DNA from: Pseudomonas sp. MRSN 12121
Lineage (GTDB): Bacteria > Pseudomonadota > Gammaproteobacteria > Pseudomonadales > Pseudomonadaceae
Direction: 5' to 3'
Assembly (NCBI RefSeq): GCF_000931465.1
Contig: NZ_CP010892.1
Coordinates: forward strand, 2,751,388-2,815,387
Length of the DNA: 64,000 nt
The notes under the pieces were generated by a model that searched no databases, was not told the DNA's origin, and saw only the letters and a list, made by a program, of their open reading frames with translations. Shown here piece after piece: positions 1-9,141 of this stretch. Numbering within the stretch: the first letter of the stretch is position 1; every line of letters begins with the position of its first letter. The position numbers were made by a program, and so were the translations under genes.

Positions 1-1
1 C

Positions 2-1513
2 CAGCCTGTGTCCGGGCAGCCCTACCTGTTGGAAGTCATCAACGTCAGCAAGGGCTTTCCGGGTGTCGTCGCCCTGTCCGATGTGCAGCTGCGGGTGCGC
101 CCCGGCACGGTGCTGGCGCTGATGGGGGAGAACGGCGCGGGCAAGTCGACCCTGATGAAGATCATCGCCGGGATCTACCAGCCGGACGCCGGCGAGCTGC
201 GGCTCAAGGGCCGGCGGGTGAACTTCGAGACACCGCTGGCGGCGCTGCAGGCGGGGATCGCGATGATCCACCAGGAACTCAACCTGATGCCGCACATGAG
301 CATCGCCGAGAACATCTGGATCGGCCGCGAGCAGCTCAACGGCCTGCACATGATCGATCATCGCGAGATGCATCGCTGCACCGCGCAACTGCTGGAGCGC
401 CTGCGCATCGACCTCGACCCCGAGGAGCAGGTGGGCAACCTGAGCATCGCCGAGCGGCAGATGGTCGAGATCGCCAAGGCGGTGTCCTACGATTCCGACA
501 TCCTGATCATGGACGAACCGACCTCGGCCATTACCGACAAGGAAGTGGCGCACCTGTTCTCGATCATCGCCGACCTCAAGGCCCAGGGTAAGGGCATCAT
601 CTATATCACTCACAAGATGAACGAAGTGTTCGCCATCGCCGACGAGGTGGCGGTGTTCCGCGACGGCGCCTATATCGGCCTGCAGCGCGCCGACAGCCTG
701 GATGGCGACAGCCTGATCTCGATGATGGTCGGTCGCGAGCTGAGCCAGCTGTTCCCGGTGCGCGAGAAGCCCATCGGCGAGCTGTTGCTGTCGGTGCGCG
801 ACCTGCGCCTGGACGGGGTGTTTTCCGGGGTGTCGTTCGACCTGCACGCCGGGGAGATCCTCGGCATCGCCGGGCTGATGGGTTCGGGCCGCACCAACAT
901 CGCCGAGACGATTTTCGGCATCACCCCCAGCGACGGCGGCGAGATTCGCCTCGACGGCCAGCCGCTGCGCATCGGCGACCCGCACACGGCCATCGACAAG
1001 GGCTTCGCCCTGCTGACCGAGGACCGCAAGCTCAGCGGCCTGTTCCCGTGCCTGTCGGTCCTGGAAAACATGGAGATGGCGGTGCTGCCGCACTACGCCG
1101 GCAACGGTTTCATCCAGCAGAAGGCCCTGCGCGCCCTGTGCGAGGACATGTGCCGGAAGCTGCGGGTCAAGACCCCGTCCCTGGAGCAGTGCATCGACAC
1201 CCTGTCCGGCGGCAACCAGCAGAAGGCGCTGCTGGCGCGCTGGCTGATGACCAACCCGCGGGTGCTGATCCTCGACGAGCCGACCCGCGGCATCGACGTC
1301 GGCGCCAAGGCCGAGATCTACCGACTGATCGCCTACCTCGCCGGCGAGGGCATGGCGGTGATCATGATTTCCTCGGAGCTGCCGGAGGTGCTGGGCATGA
1401 GCGACCGGGTGATGGTCATGCACGAGGGCGAGCTGATGGGCACCCTCGACCGCGACGAGGCGACCCAGGAACGGGTGATGCAACTGGCTTCCGGCATGGC
1501 GCTGGTTCACTAA
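2..1513 (+). CDS. Sugar ABC transporter ATPase, RbsA/MglA type (5' end outside window)
   Basis: Energises import of a sugar or cyclitol across the inner membrane. Two ABC domains are fused in tandem, as in RbsA and MglA. The first has Walker [10 protein letters not shown], the signature LSIAERQ and Walker [10 protein letters not shown]. The second has the usual degenerate Walker A (GLMGSGRTN), a good LSGGNQQ signature and [14 protein letters not shown] lies at position 8, but the frame stays open to the window edge, so the true start is probably upstream and the gene is partial here. The permease follows 63 bp later in the same operon. In Pseudomonas this sequence type usually belongs to inositol (iol) loci; that substrate is an inference, since no iol enzyme is visible. 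Confidence 0.93.
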   Translation, partial: QPVSGQPYLLEVINVSKGFPGVVALSDVQLRVRPGTVLALMGENGAGKSTLMKIIAGIYQPDAGELRLKGRRVNFETPLAALQAGIAMIHQELNLMPHMSIAENIWIGREQLNGLHMIDHREMHRCTAQLLERLRIDLDPEEQVGNLSIAERQMVEIAKAVSYDSDILIMDEPTSAITDKEVAHLFSIIADLKAQGKGIIYITHKMNEVFAIADEVAVFRDGAYIGLQRADSLDGDSLISMMVGRELSQLFPVREKPIGELLLSVRDLRLDGVFSGVSFDLHAGEILGIAGLMGSGRTNIAETIFGITPSDGGEIRLDGQPLRIGDPHTAIDKGFALLTEDRKLSGLFPCLSVLENMEMAVLPHYAGNGFIQQKALRALCEDMCRKLRVKTPSLEQCIDTLSGGNQQKALLARWLMTNPRVLILDEPTRGIDVGAKAEIYRLIAYLAGEGMAVIMISSELPEVLGMSDRVMVMHEGELMGTLDRDEATQERVMQLASGMALVH

Positions 1514-1576
1514 ACGGATCAAGGCCGTCGGCGGGACCTGCCTGCCGCGGGCCATACAAGAAGAAGGTGAAGGGCT

Positions 1577-2599
1577 ATGAACGCGATACTGGAAAACAAA
1601 CCCACGGCGGCACCGGCCAGAACGCGCCGGCGCCTGCCCACCGAGCTGAGCATCTTCCTGGTGCTGATCGGCATCGGGCTGGTGTTCGAACTGTTCGGCT
1701 GGATCGTGCGTGACCAGAGTTTCCTGCTCAACTCCCAGCGCCTGGTGCTGATGATCCTCCAGGTGTCGATCATCGGCCTGCTGGCCATCGGCGTGACCCA
1801 GGTGATCATCACCACCGGCATCGACCTGTCGTCCGGCTCGGTGCTGGCGCTGTCGGCGATGATCGCCGCCAGCCTGGCGCAGACCTCGGACTTCACCCGC
1901 GCGGTGTTCCCATCGCTGACCGACCTGCCGGTGTGGATCCCGGTGCTGGCCGGGCTCGGCGTCGGGCTGCTGGCCGGGGCGATCAACGGCAGCATCATTG
2001 CCATCACCGGCATCCCGCCCTTTATCGCGACCCTCGGCATGATGGTCTCGGCACGCGGCCTGGCGCGCTACTACACCGAAGGCCAGCCGATCAGCATGCT
2101 CTCGGATTCCTACACCGCCATCGGCCATGGCGCCATGCCGGTGATCATCTTCCTGGTGGTGGCGGTGATCTTCCATGTCGCCCTGCGCTACACCAAGTAC
2201 GGCAAGTACACCTATGCCATCGGCGGCAACATGCAGGCGGCGCGGACCTCGGGGATCAACGTCAAGCGCCACCTGGTGATCGTCTACAGCATCGCCGGGC
2301 TGCTGGCGGGCCTGGCCGGGGTGGTGGCCTCGGCGCGGGCGGCGACCGGGCAGGCGGGGATGGGCATGTCCTACGAGCTGGACGCGATCGCCGCGGCGGT
2401 GATCGGCGGCACCAGCCTGGTCGGTGGGGTGGGGCGCATCACCGGCACCGTGATCGGCGCGCTGATCCTCGGGGTGATGGCCAGCGGCTTCACCTTCGTC
2501 GGTGTCGATGCCTATATCCAGGACATCATCAAGGGCCTGATCATCGTGATCGCGGTGGTCATCGACCAGTACCGCAACAAGCGCAAAGCCAAGCGCTGA
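1577..2599 (+). CDS. Sugar ABC transporter permease, RbsC family
   Basis: Inner-membrane channel of the importer whose ATPase precedes it. The 340 residues begin with a short basic cytoplasmic tail, then carry about 8-10 hydrophobic segments. The BPD_transp_2 family pattern is present: GIDLSSGSVLALSAM near residue 85, and IGGTSLVGGVGRITGTVIGALI near residues 280-300, which contacts the ATPase. A ribosome site (AAGGTGAAGGG) sits just before the ATG. The solute-binding protein must lie to the left of the window. Closest in feel to inositol/ribose permeases; substrate not proven. Confidence 0.92.
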   Translation: MNAILENKPTAAPARTRRRLPTELSIFLVLIGIGLVFELFGWIVRDQSFLLNSQRLVLMILQVSIIGLLAIGVTQVIITTGIDLSSGSVLALSAMIAASLAQTSDFTRAVFPSLTDLPVWIPVLAGLGVGLLAGAINGSIIAITGIPPFIATLGMMVSARGLARYYTEGQPISMLSDSYTAIGHGAMPVIIFLVVAVIFHVALRYTKYGKYTYAIGGNMQAARTSGINVKRHLVIVYSIAGLLAGLAGVVASARAATGQAGMGMSYELDAIAAAVIGGTSLVGGVGRITGTVIGALILGVMASGFTFVGVDAYIQDIIKGLIIVIAVVIDQYRNKRKAKR

Positions 2600-2623
2600 T
2601 CCCTCTGCCTTATATGCCTTATA

Positions 2624-2714
2624 TGTAGGAGCGCAGCTTGCGCGCGATGGCGGTGGGCCAGTCAACGGATGAGGGACTGGCAGGACGCTATCGCGCGCAA
2701 GCTGCGCTCCTACA
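2624..2714. repeat. REP doublet, inverted pair
   Basis: Two copies of the Pseudomonas REP motif face each other (TGTAGGAGCGCAGCTTGCGC at left, its complement at right) around about 35 bp. The pair follows the permease stop and may act as an mRNA 3' stabiliser or gyrase/IHF site. This copy has CGCAGC where most window copies have CGAGGC. Confidence 0.85.
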
Positions 2715-3043
2715 AGGGTAGGTATCACGGCAGCGGCAGGCCCTTTTCGGCGCCTGCCGCTGCCGTTTGTCTTCTAAAAGACCCCGGTCGATGGAATTTC
2801 TTGTTATAAACGCACTCCGATAACCGCCGCCAAAGCCAGCCCTGGCGGGCTTTCAGGGCTTGTCGGACAAATTCGATGTCATTTCAGTTGCTGAGGCCTC
2901 AAACGGGCCTTAGACTGCCGCCCCTTCGTAAATTGAGTGCCGGGTGGCGCTTGGAATGTACGGCGCCTTTCCGATGCCCCGAAAGGGGGCACGGAAAACA
3001 GCTTTAATTCGCCTTAATGCACGTATTTTTTATAGAGAAATCA
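2715..3043 (+). other. Intergenic region upstream of the DksA-like gene
   Basis: No gene is seen in these 329 bases. The region holds a spaced inverted repeat GTTAT-N12-ATAAC near 2803-2824 and a small GC hairpin TGCCCC/GGGGCA with a GAAAG loop at 2975-2991, about 50 bp before the start codon. It presumably contains the DksA-like gene promoter, but no convincing -35/-10 pair could be assigned. Confidence 0.5.
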
Positions 3044-3448
3044 ATGACAAAGGAAAAGTTGCTGGCCATGCCGGCGGATGACTACATGAATGCCGAGCAG
3101 CTGGCTTTTTTCACTGAGCTGTTGCAGGCCATGAAGGTCGAAACCCACGAGCGCATCGAGCAGAACCGCGTCGCCATCGAAAGCCTGGACAGCCCGGCCG
3201 ATCCCGCCGACGCCGCTTCCGTGGAAGAAGAGCGCACCTGGCTGGTCAACGCCATCGACCGCGACCAGCGCATGCTGCCGCAACTGGAACAGGCCCTGGG
3301 CCGGATCAGCGACGACAGCTTCGGCTGGTGCGACGACAGCGGCGAGCCGATCGGCCTCAAGCGCCTGCTGATCAGCCCGACCACCAAGTACTGCATCGAA
3401 GCTCAGGAACGCCACGAGCAGATCGACAAGCACCAGCGTCAGGCCTGA
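3044..3448 (+). CDS. DksA/TraR-family RNA polymerase-binding regulator with a reduced zinc finger
   Basis: Predicted to enter the RNA polymerase secondary channel and modulate transcription with ppGpp. The 134 residues start MTKEKLLAMPADDY, matching the length of P. aeruginosa DksA2; an in-frame ATG at 3017 would add nine poorly conserved residues. The coiled-coil tip has DPADAASVEEER. The zinc-finger region reads GWCDDSGEPIG ... YCIEAQ, so only the first and third of the four DksA cysteines remain, as in zinc-independent DksA paralogues. These usually back up DksA when zinc is scarce, but no clear Zur site was found upstream. It stands alone between REP-like elements. Confidence 0.88.
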   Translation: MTKEKLLAMPADDYMNAEQLAFFTELLQAMKVETHERIEQNRVAIESLDSPADPADAASVEEERTWLVNAIDRDQRMLPQLEQALGRISDDSFGWCDDSGEPIGLKRLLISPTTKYCIEAQERHEQIDKHQRQA

Positions 3449-3466
3449 TCGCCAAGACTTCTCTGC

Positions 3467-3528
3467 CTCGCGGGCAAGCCCCGCCCCATGGCCGCCGACG
3501 CGCCTGGGGCCGCGGGCTTGCCCGCGAG
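3467..3528. repeat. REP-like inverted repeat after the DksA-like gene
   Basis: CTCGCGGGCAAGCC at the left is mirrored by GGGCTTGCCCGCGAG at the right with a GC-rich centre. It lacks the GTAGGAGC half of full REP units, so it is a diverged or partial copy that could fold as a transcript 3' hairpin. Confidence 0.65.
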
Positions 3529-3674
3529 TCGTTCCCGAGTGCTTCACGGCCCCTGCGCAACCCCCCGTATTTCCATTGATCTGCTGCAAAACTGCGACTA
3601 AGGAACCATGGATAATGGCTTTTTAGTGGCGTTTAATCGCGATCAAATAATTAGAAATGCGTGGGGTAATGACG

Positions 3675-5279
3675 ATGCAAGACGGATCCTTGCCAACGGC
3701 CATGGCGCAACCGCTGCCCGCCGCCCGGACCACCTGGCGCTGGCAGCTTCCAGCCCTGCAGAGCGGGGCCTTGATCCTGCTGTTGTATGCCCTGGCCCTG
3801 GGGCCGCTTGCGCTCTATGTCGCCGTGCCGCTTGCGCTGTGCATCGTCTGGCTGCCGCGCCTGCCCGGGCGCGCCGCACCGCCGGCGAGCCCGGTCGACC
3901 ACGGCGAGATGGCCGCGCTGACCCGCGACCTGTCCCACAGCACCAGCCACAATGCGCTGGCGGCGGCCGGGGTGGCCTACTCGGTGCAGCAGCTGGCGGC
4001 CAGGGTGCAGTCGCAACTGGATTCGGCGGCGCGCATCGTCAGCAGCGCCGAAGCCATGATCCATACCGAGCAACTGGCCGCGCAGCTCAGCCAGCAGGCC
4101 CTGGGCGCGGCCAGCGAAGCCCATCGCAGCAGCGCCGAAGGCAGCGCGGTGCTGGAAGAATCGATCGCCCGCATGCACCGTCTCAGCCAGAGTGCCAACG
4201 ACAGCCGCGAGCTGATCGAGGCCCTGAGCCAGCGCAGCGAAGACATCCAGCGCGTGGCGCTGGTGATCCAGTCGATCGCCAGCCAGACCAACCTGCTGGC
4301 GCTGAACGCCGCCATCGAGGCGGCGCGGGCCGGCGAGCACGGCCGCGGTTTCGCGGTGGTGGCCGACGAGGTGCGCGGGCTGGCCGGGCGCACGGCGACT
4401 GCCACCGAAGAGGTCGGGGTGATGGTCGGCGATATCCAGCAACGTACCGCGCAAGTGGTGGAGCAGATCCGCCTGCTGTCCGACGATCTGGGCACCGGGG
4501 TGGCGCAGGTCGAACACACCGGCCAGCACCTGCGCAACATTGCCCGGCTGGCGGCCGGCGTGGAGAACCAGGTGGGCGAGATCGCCCGTGGCGCCGAGAC
4601 CAATCGCCAGCAGCTGGACAGCCTGTTCCATGCCGTGGAACAAGTGCGTGCCGACCTGGCGGTCAGCGATCAGCAGACCCGCCGGCTGGCCGAAGCGGCG
4701 GTGCAGATGGAAGGGCAGGCGGAAGTCATCAGCGAGCGCCTGGCGGCGGTCGGCCTGGACGACTACCACCAACGCATCTACGACCTGGCCCAGGAAGGCG
4801 CGCGGCGTATCGCCGAGCAGTTCGAGGCCGACCTGGACGCCGGCCGCATCGGCCTCGACGACCTGTTCGACCGCAACTACCAGCCGATCGCCAATACCCG
4901 GCCGGTGAAATACCAGACCCGCTTCGACCGCTATGCCGACCAGGTGCTGCCGGCGATCCAGGAACCCTTGCTGCCCCGCCACGAAGGCCTGGTGTTCGCC
5001 ATCGCCTGTACGCCCCAAGGCTATGTGCCGACCCACAACCTGGCGTTCTCCCAGCCGCTGACCGGCGATCCGCAGCTGGACACCCTGCACAATCGCACCA
5101 AGCGCAAGTTCGAGGACCGCACCGGCATCCGCTGCGGCAGCCACCAGCAGGCGCTGTTGCTCCAGACCTACACCCGCGATACCGGCGAGCTGATGCACGA
5201 CCTGTCGGTGCCGATCAGGGTCAAGGGCCGGCATTGGGGCGGCCTGCGCCTGGGCTACAAGCCGCAGCAGGCGACGTGA
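3675..5279 (+). CDS. Methyl-accepting chemotaxis protein with a C-terminal sensor-like domain
   Basis: Signals ligand or state to the CheA/CheW array. The N-terminus has hydrophobic stretches at about residues 28-65, probably one membrane hairpin, with no large periplasmic loop and no clear HAMP. The MCP hairpin tip is unmistakable: [21 protein letters not shown] then [18 protein letters not shown], near residues 205-250. After the coiled coil, roughly residues 340-534 form a separate globular region ([49 protein letters not shown]), reminiscent of Cache/PAS-like sensing folds, so sensing may be cytoplasmic. ATGs at 3657 and 3669 are alternatives; 3675 is best spaced from GGGG. Confidence 0.88.
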   Translation: MQDGSLPTAMAQPLPAARTTWRWQLPALQSGALILLLYALALGPLALYVAVPLALCIVWLPRLPGRAAPPASPVDHGEMAALTRDLSHSTSHNALAAAGVAYSVQQLAARVQSQLDSAARIVSSAEAMIHTEQLAAQLSQQALGAASEAHRSSAEGSAVLEESIARMHRLSQSANDSRELIEALSQRSEDIQRVALVIQSIASQTNLLALNAAIEAARAGEHGRGFAVVADEVRGLAGRTATATEEVGVMVGDIQQRTAQVVEQIRLLSDDLGTGVAQVEHTGQHLRNIARLAAGVENQVGEIARGAETNRQQLDSLFHAVEQVRADLAVSDQQTRRLAEAAVQMEGQAEVISERLAAVGLDDYHQRIYDLAQEGARRIAEQFEADLDAGRIGLDDLFDRNYQPIANTRPVKYQTRFDRYADQVLPAIQEPLLPRHEGLVFAIACTPQGYVPTHNLAFSQPLTGDPQLDTLHNRTKRKFEDRTGIRCGSHQQALLLQTYTRDTGELMHDLSVPIRVKGRHWGGLRLGYKPQQAT

Positions 5280-5403
5280 TAACCCTCGCTTAACCTACGG
5301 GGCGCTAAAGTATGGCCGGTGGCCATTGTTACCGGCCATGCAACGAATCTGTGCAAGGGATGGCTTTTTCCTAGCAAGGGAACTGATTAACATGAGGCAC
5401 ATT

Positions 5404-5417
5404 GTTAGCTAGCTAAC
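5404..5417. promoter_or_regulatory. Perfect 14-bp palindrome before a small gene
   Basis: GTTAGCTAGCTAAC is a perfect palindrome ending 21 bp before the ATG at 5439 and just upstream of its ribosome site. It could be an operator or a leader hairpin; the cognate factor is unknown. Confidence 0.45.
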
Positions 5418-5438
5418 TAGTTGCCTGGAGAAGTCCTC

Positions 5439-5657
5439 ATGCAAAGCAAAGTCGATGTCGCAGTGATGATTGGTAGCGGTGTACCGGCCACCTTTCGCGC
5501 GGTCGGGCTGAATGTGTGCTGGGTGGTGCTGGTCAACGGCGAGCGCCGCGGCGCACCCTTCGCCAGCCGGGACGAAGCCCTGGAATGCCAGGCGTCCTGG
5601 CTGGCGCAGCTGGCGCGGGACAGTATCGGCCACCCGCTTTTCAGCCGTTCGGCCTAG
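5439..5657 (+). CDS. Small hypothetical protein, 72 residues
   Basis: Not recognised. It starts MQSKVDVAVMIGSG behind a CTGGAG ribosome site and reads as a compact mixed alpha/beta protein with no signal peptide or membrane segment (GLNVCWVVLVNGERRGAPFASRDEALECQAS). The pattern of a strand, a turn, then an amphipathic helix resembles small DUF-type domains of Pseudomonas. Its stop overlaps the 3' end of the convergent DUF2789 gene by 4 bp. A palindrome upstream may regulate it. Confidence 0.7.
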   Translation: MQSKVDVAVMIGSGVPATFRAVGLNVCWVVLVNGERRGAPFASRDEALECQASWLAQLARDSIGHPLFSRSA

Positions 5658-5893
5658 CGGCGCTGGTGCAGGCGCAGGTTGAGGTCGTCGACCACCCGCG
5701 CCCAGTCCGCGTCTTCGCGCAATTGTTCCTTGAGAAAGGCCGCCTGCTGCGGCGTCCAGAAGTCCGCGTCGATCATCCGCTGGTCTTCGGGCAGCGGCGA
5801 ATGCCGGGCGATGAAGGCGTCGATGGCGCCAGGGCCGGAGTCCAGGCCCAGTTGATCGAACAGCCCCTTGAGGTCATGGGTCGGCGAATCCAT
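5654..5893 (-). CDS. DUF2789 family protein
   Basis: A 79-residue cytoplasmic protein of unknown function. It matches the DUF2789 pattern: MDSPTHDLKGLFDQLGL at the start, FIARHSPLP in the middle and FWTPQQAAFLKEQLREDADWA near the end. The ATG at 5893 is preceded by AAAGGAGAACACC, a strong ribosome site, so a longer start at 5914 is not needed. No partner gene is obvious; the next minus-strand gene upstream is separate. Confidence 0.9.
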   Translation of the reverse strand: MDSPTHDLKGLFDQLGLDSGPGAIDAFIARHSPLPEDQRMIDADFWTPQQAAFLKEQLREDADWARVVDDLNLRLHQRR

Positions 5894-5977
5894 GGTGTTC
5901 TCCTTTGATGGCAATCCAGGCGTTGCCTTGTATCTGAGGCAGCGGGCGGCCAGGAGTTCGATCGATTCGCCGGGGCG

Positions 5978-6370
5978 TCAGACCTCGCTGCCGATTACCG
6001 CGCTTTCGGCCTGGAACAGCGCCACCTGGGCCATCGACAGGGCGCTGCTGGCCGCCTGGGCCTGGGCCCGGGCGGCGGACAAGGCTTGCAGGTGCGCTGG
6101 CGTCCCGCGGTGCCGGGCCGCGCTCTGCACCATCGCCAGGCGGTCGTTGGCCTTGCGCAGGCGCTGCTGCAATTGTTCGATCTGTTTGCGCAGCAGCTTG
6201 ATGCGTTTCTTTTTCGCTTCGAGCACGCCGTCGGGAACGGCATTGCGCGCACGGACAATCGCCGTGCGCAGGTCGAGCGGATCGTCGGCCGGACTGTCGC
6301 TGGCCGCCGTGCCCGGCAGGGCGAACTCGGCCAGGGACGGCAGGCGGGCGGAGGAGGTGAGGTCGATCAT
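5978..6370 (-). CDS. Hypothetical coiled-coil protein
   Basis: Not recognised. The 130 residues begin with an extended low-complexity third (SARLPSLAEFALPG ... DDPLDLRTAI), then a long predicted helix. LEAKKKRIKLLRKQIEQLQQ and the following RLRKANDRLAMVQ show heptad leucine spacing typical of a coiled coil, and the C-terminal third is alanine-rich (AARAQAQAASSALSMAQ). No signal peptide. It could be a scaffold or DNA-associated small protein. It precedes the DUF2789 gene in the same direction with an 84-bp gap, so cotranscription is possible. Confidence 0.72.
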   Translation of the reverse strand: MIDLTSSARLPSLAEFALPGTAASDSPADDPLDLRTAIVRARNAVPDGVLEAKKKRIKLLRKQIEQLQQRLRKANDRLAMVQSAARHRGTPAHLQALSAARAQAQAASSALSMAQVALFQAESAVIGSEV

Positions 6371-6434
6371 CGGCAGGTCCTACATGAAGGCTCGCCCCTG
6401 TATCGACCGGTCGGCGCGATCCTTGATCGGGGCG

Positions 6435-6665
6435 TCAAGGCTCCAGGGCGCCCTGGTCGACCGCCTGCTTGAGCGCCAGGGCGGCTTCCCGGGCGGCGGC
6501 CTCGGCCAGTTCCGCGGTCTTGAACCAGCGGTCCCTGGCCACCTGGTGGTGGCTGAGGCTTCGCAGGGGCGGCTTGGCGCGCAGCACGATCACGGCCTGG
6601 AATTCGCCGGCGACGTCGCGCGCCTCGCCATGGATGAAAAACTCGCCTATATCGAATTCGGTCAT
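6435..6665 (-). CDS. Small hypothetical protein, 76 residues
   Basis: Not recognised. It starts MTEFDIGEFFIHGEARDVAGEF; the ATG at 6665 follows CAGGAGCCAGCC, which fixes the start against longer readings. A beta-rich first half (FIHGEARDVAGEFQAVIVLRAK) precedes an amphipathic alanine-rich helix (AELAEAAAREAALALKQAVDQ). No membrane segment. It lies 64 bp upstream of the coiled-coil protein gene on the same strand, so 6665 to 5654 may be one transcription unit of three small proteins. Confidence 0.72.
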   Translation of the reverse strand: MTEFDIGEFFIHGEARDVAGEFQAVIVLRAKPPLRSLSHHQVARDRWFKTAELAEAAAREAALALKQAVDQGALEP

Positions 6666-7200
6666 GGCTGGCTCCTGTGGGGGGAGGGAAGAGTACGGGT
6701 GGGCGGGGTCACGGCAGCATGGCGCTGATTGCTCTGGCGGGGACTGAGCCAGGTCATGCCGGCCGCGACTGGGCCCCGGATACAGGTTTTTTTCAACGAT
6801 TTGCGGGCCGATGGGTTGGTCTGGATACATAAAGTTGCTCTAGAATTGCTTCCGGCAGTCAGAGATCGATCTTTACCTGCAGCATTCGCGTCCCGAACAA
6901 GGTGACGACAGGATCGCGCAACCTTGCCGATCAACAGTGAGTGTGCAGCTTTCTCGGCGGTTCGGAACCACTTTCTTTTGCGCTTGATGCGGGCCAGGCG
7001 GCTCGGTTGTCCTTCCGATCATTCTGGCGGGGGCATGCCGGGGTTTGCGCCTACGTGTTGGCGGGTGGGGCTTTTCATATCGTTTTCATGTGGAGTGACG
7101 GCGCCGTTTCACGGCCGCCTTTTTCTGCTGTCCGTCTTTTATGCGGACAGAGTCAATTTCAGCTTCGGGGACCTTTTCCTTGGCAGTAAGTAATCTGGAT
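6666..7200. other. Divergent intergenic region of about 530 bp
   Basis: Separates the minus-strand small-protein group from the plus-strand gene at 7201. Open frames exist here (for example 6924-7193) but lack ribosome sites and family resemblance. A short hairpin, CTGTCCG (7128-7134) paired with CGGACAG (7144-7150) around a TCTTTTATG loop, lies about 50 bp before the downstream gene. The lower GC of 6800-7140 suits promoter or leader sequence. Confidence 0.5.
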
Positions 7201-7650
7201 ATGCATGCTTTGTTCGTATTGGGCGATTTACGCGCAAAGCTGGTGAAGCAGTTTCAATCGCGTTTCGTCTATATCGCCGAACAGACGCCCGAGGGCATCT
7301 ACATCGCCGAGATCGACACCGAGTCGGCGATGGTCGTGGACGACAAGCCGCGCCTGGAACTCAAGGTCGGCGATCATTTCCGCGCGGCGGTCCTGCCCAG
7401 CCGTGAGGGCGGCAAGTTCGAAATCCGTTTTCGCGAGATCAAGCTGACCGTCTACGGCCTGGGCGAATACGCCTTTGTCGACACTGCCGACGGCCACGCC
7501 ATCCTGTTCAAGGAAGGCCACAGCGTGGTGACGGTATTCGCCGCCCACCAGCAATTGCAGGAAGGCCTGACCAAGACCCTCAAGACCGTCACCGGCAAGG
7601 CCGCCAAATGGCGCAAGGGTGAGTTGGTGAGCTTCAAGGCCAGCGAGTGA
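7201..7650 (+). CDS. Conserved hypothetical protein, about 149 residues
   Basis: Function unknown. Soluble, beta-rich protein (FVYIAEQTPEGIYIAEIDT, RLELKVGDHFRAAVLPSREGGKFEIRFREIKL) ending in a basic tail (KTVTGKAAKWRKGE). The start is uncertain: ATG 7201 has a weak ribosome site, while TTG 7180, eight bases after GGGGA, would add seven residues, and ATG 7141 would add twenty. Its stop overlaps the next gene's GTG, so the two are translationally coupled. Confidence 0.78.
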   Translation: MHALFVLGDLRAKLVKQFQSRFVYIAEQTPEGIYIAEIDTESAMVVDDKPRLELKVGDHFRAAVLPSREGGKFEIRFREIKLTVYGLGEYAFVDTADGHAILFKEGHSVVTVFAAHQQLQEGLTKTLKTVTGKAAKWRKGELVSFKASE

Positions 7651-7844
7651 GCCGCGCCGACTTCCACCGGCAGCACCAGGAGCGCGCCCACGCCGAAGCC
7701 CGGCGCCTTTTCGCGCGCAAGGCCGAGCTGCAAGGGGCCTGGCTGGCTTGGGTGGCCTCGCAGCTGTATGCGCTGGAGCCGGCGGAATACGCCAGCATGG
7801 TGCGCCGCGAGTTGCAGCAGTTGCAGGAGCAGGCCGGACACTGA
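7647..7844 (+). CDS. Small helical hypothetical protein, 65 residues
   Basis: Not recognised. It begins at a GTG that overlaps the previous stop (GTGA), the classic coupled arrangement. The composition is almost entirely helical and charged: FHRQHQERAHAEARRLFARKAELQG, then ASMVRRELQQLQEQAGH. It probably works with, or is made at the same ratio as, the protein before it. No signal peptide or metal motif. Confidence 0.72.
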   Translation: MSRADFHRQHQERAHAEARRLFARKAELQGAWLAWVASQLYALEPAEYASMVRRELQQLQEQAGH

Positions 7845-8033
7845 GACGCCCGTCTCGAAAGCAGGAACCTCTACTACAGTCAGATGACTTAACTAAGTCC
7901 GTACGAAAAATGGCAGTGCCCTGGACGCCTTCCTGGCGACACCGGGCCTGCCGCGTACGGTCTCTGTCAGAGGCTGGCGATCGTCGATCGCGACCATCCT
8001 GCTAACGCTGCGAACGGCACGAGGTGCACGGGC

Positions 8034-9062
8034 ATGAAAGGATTGCGAACACTGCTGGGCGGCGCGCTGCTCGGCCTGGGGTTGGGTTTGGGCCTGGTGC
8101 TGGCGCCGGCCGGCGCCTCGGCGGCACAGGCGCCGATCCACTTTGCCGACCTGAACTGGGAAAGCGGCAGCCTGATCACCGAGATCCTGCGGACCCTGGT
8201 CGAGCAGGGTTATGGCCTGCCGACCGATACCTTGCCCGGCACCACCATCACCCTGGAAACCGCGCTGGCCAGCAACGATATCCAGGTCATCGGCGAAGAA
8301 TGGGCCGGACGCAGCCCGGTGTGGGTCAAGGCCGAAGCCGAAGGCAAGGTGGTCGCCCTGGGCGACACCGTGAAGGGCGCGACCGAAGGCTGGTGGGTGC
8401 CGGAATACGTGATCAAGGGCGACCCGGCCAAGGGCATCGAGCCGCTGGCGCCGGAGCTGCGCAGCGTCACCGACCTGGCGCGCTACAAGGACGTGTTCAA
8501 GGACCCGGAAAGCCCGGGCAAGGGGCGCTTTCTCAACAGCCCCATCGGCTGGACCTCGGAAGTGGTGAACAAGCAGAAGCTCAAGGCCTACGGGCTGAGC
8601 GACAGCTATGTGAATTTCCGCAGCGGCTCCGGCGCGGCGCTGGACGCGGAAATCACCTCGGCGATCCGGCGTGGCCAGCCGATCCTGTTCTACTACTGGT
8701 CGCCAACGCCGTTGATCGGCCGTTTCAAGCTGGTCCAGCTGCAAGAGCCGCCGTTCGACGCCGAAGCCTGGAAGACCCTGACCGACGCGAGCAACCCCAA
8801 CCCACGGCCCACGCGTTCGCTGGCCTCGAAGCTGTCCATCGGCGTGTCCATGCCCTTCCAGAAACAGTATCCGCAGATCGCCGCGGTCTTCGCCAAGGTC
8901 GACCTGCCGATCGAGCCGCTGAACAAGGCGCTGGCCGAGATGAGCGAGCAGCACACGCCGCCGCGGGAGGCGGCGCGGGCGTTTCTCAAGGCCCATCCGC
9001 AGGTGTGGCAGGCGTGGCTGCCCGAGGATGTGGCGGGCAAGGTGAGGGCGAGTCTGGACTGA
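8034..9062 (+). CDS. Glycine-betaine/choline-type ABC solute-binding protein (OpuAC family)
   Basis: Periplasmic receptor for a quaternary amine or related osmolyte. Residues 1-31 form a signal peptide (basic MKGLR, a leucine/glycine core and a site after ASA). The mature part opens IHFADLNWESGSLITEILRTLVEQGYG, the usual OpuAC start, and carries aromatic stretches such as EEWAGRSPVWVKAE, GWWVPEYVIKG and LFYYWSPTPL that could build an aromatic cage. No permease or ATPase is adjacent, so it may serve a transporter elsewhere, as orphan receptors CaiX and BetX do in P. aeruginosa. Start has GAGG upstream. Confidence 0.88.
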   Translation: MKGLRTLLGGALLGLGLGLGLVLAPAGASAAQAPIHFADLNWESGSLITEILRTLVEQGYGLPTDTLPGTTITLETALASNDIQVIGEEWAGRSPVWVKAEAEGKVVALGDTVKGATEGWWVPEYVIKGDPAKGIEPLAPELRSVTDLARYKDVFKDPESPGKGRFLNSPIGWTSEVVNKQKLKAYGLSDSYVNFRSGSGAALDAEITSAIRRGQPILFYYWSPTPLIGRFKLVQLQEPPFDAEAWKTLTDASNPNPRPTRSLASKLSIGVSMPFQKQYPQIAAVFAKVDLPIEPLNKALAEMSEQHTPPREAARAFLKAHPQVWQAWLPEDVAGKVRASLD

Positions 9063-9085
9063 CACCGCTGTGGTGATGCCGAGGA

Positions 9086-9140
9086 CGCTATCGCGGGCAA
9101 GCCTCGCTCCTACGTAGGAGCGAAGCTTGCCCGCGATGCT
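9086..9140. repeat. REP palindrome between convergent genes
   Basis: Two REP units meet head to head: ATCGCGGGCAAGCCTCGCTCCTAC followed directly by GTAGGAGCGAAGCTTGCCCGCGAT. It lies between the solute-binding protein and the TonB receptor stop codons and could form a bidirectional transcript-end hairpin. Confidence 0.88.
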
Positions 9141-9141
9141 T

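Noticed and set aside
2803..2824. GTTAT-N12-ATAAC considered as a Zur box for the DksA-like gene
   Set aside because: Spacing between halves is too long for the usual Zur site and it is over 200 bp from the start.
6924..7193. 89-codon frame before the hypothetical at 7201
   Set aside because: Lacks a ribosome site; codon usage and composition look random and it crosses the leader of the next gene.
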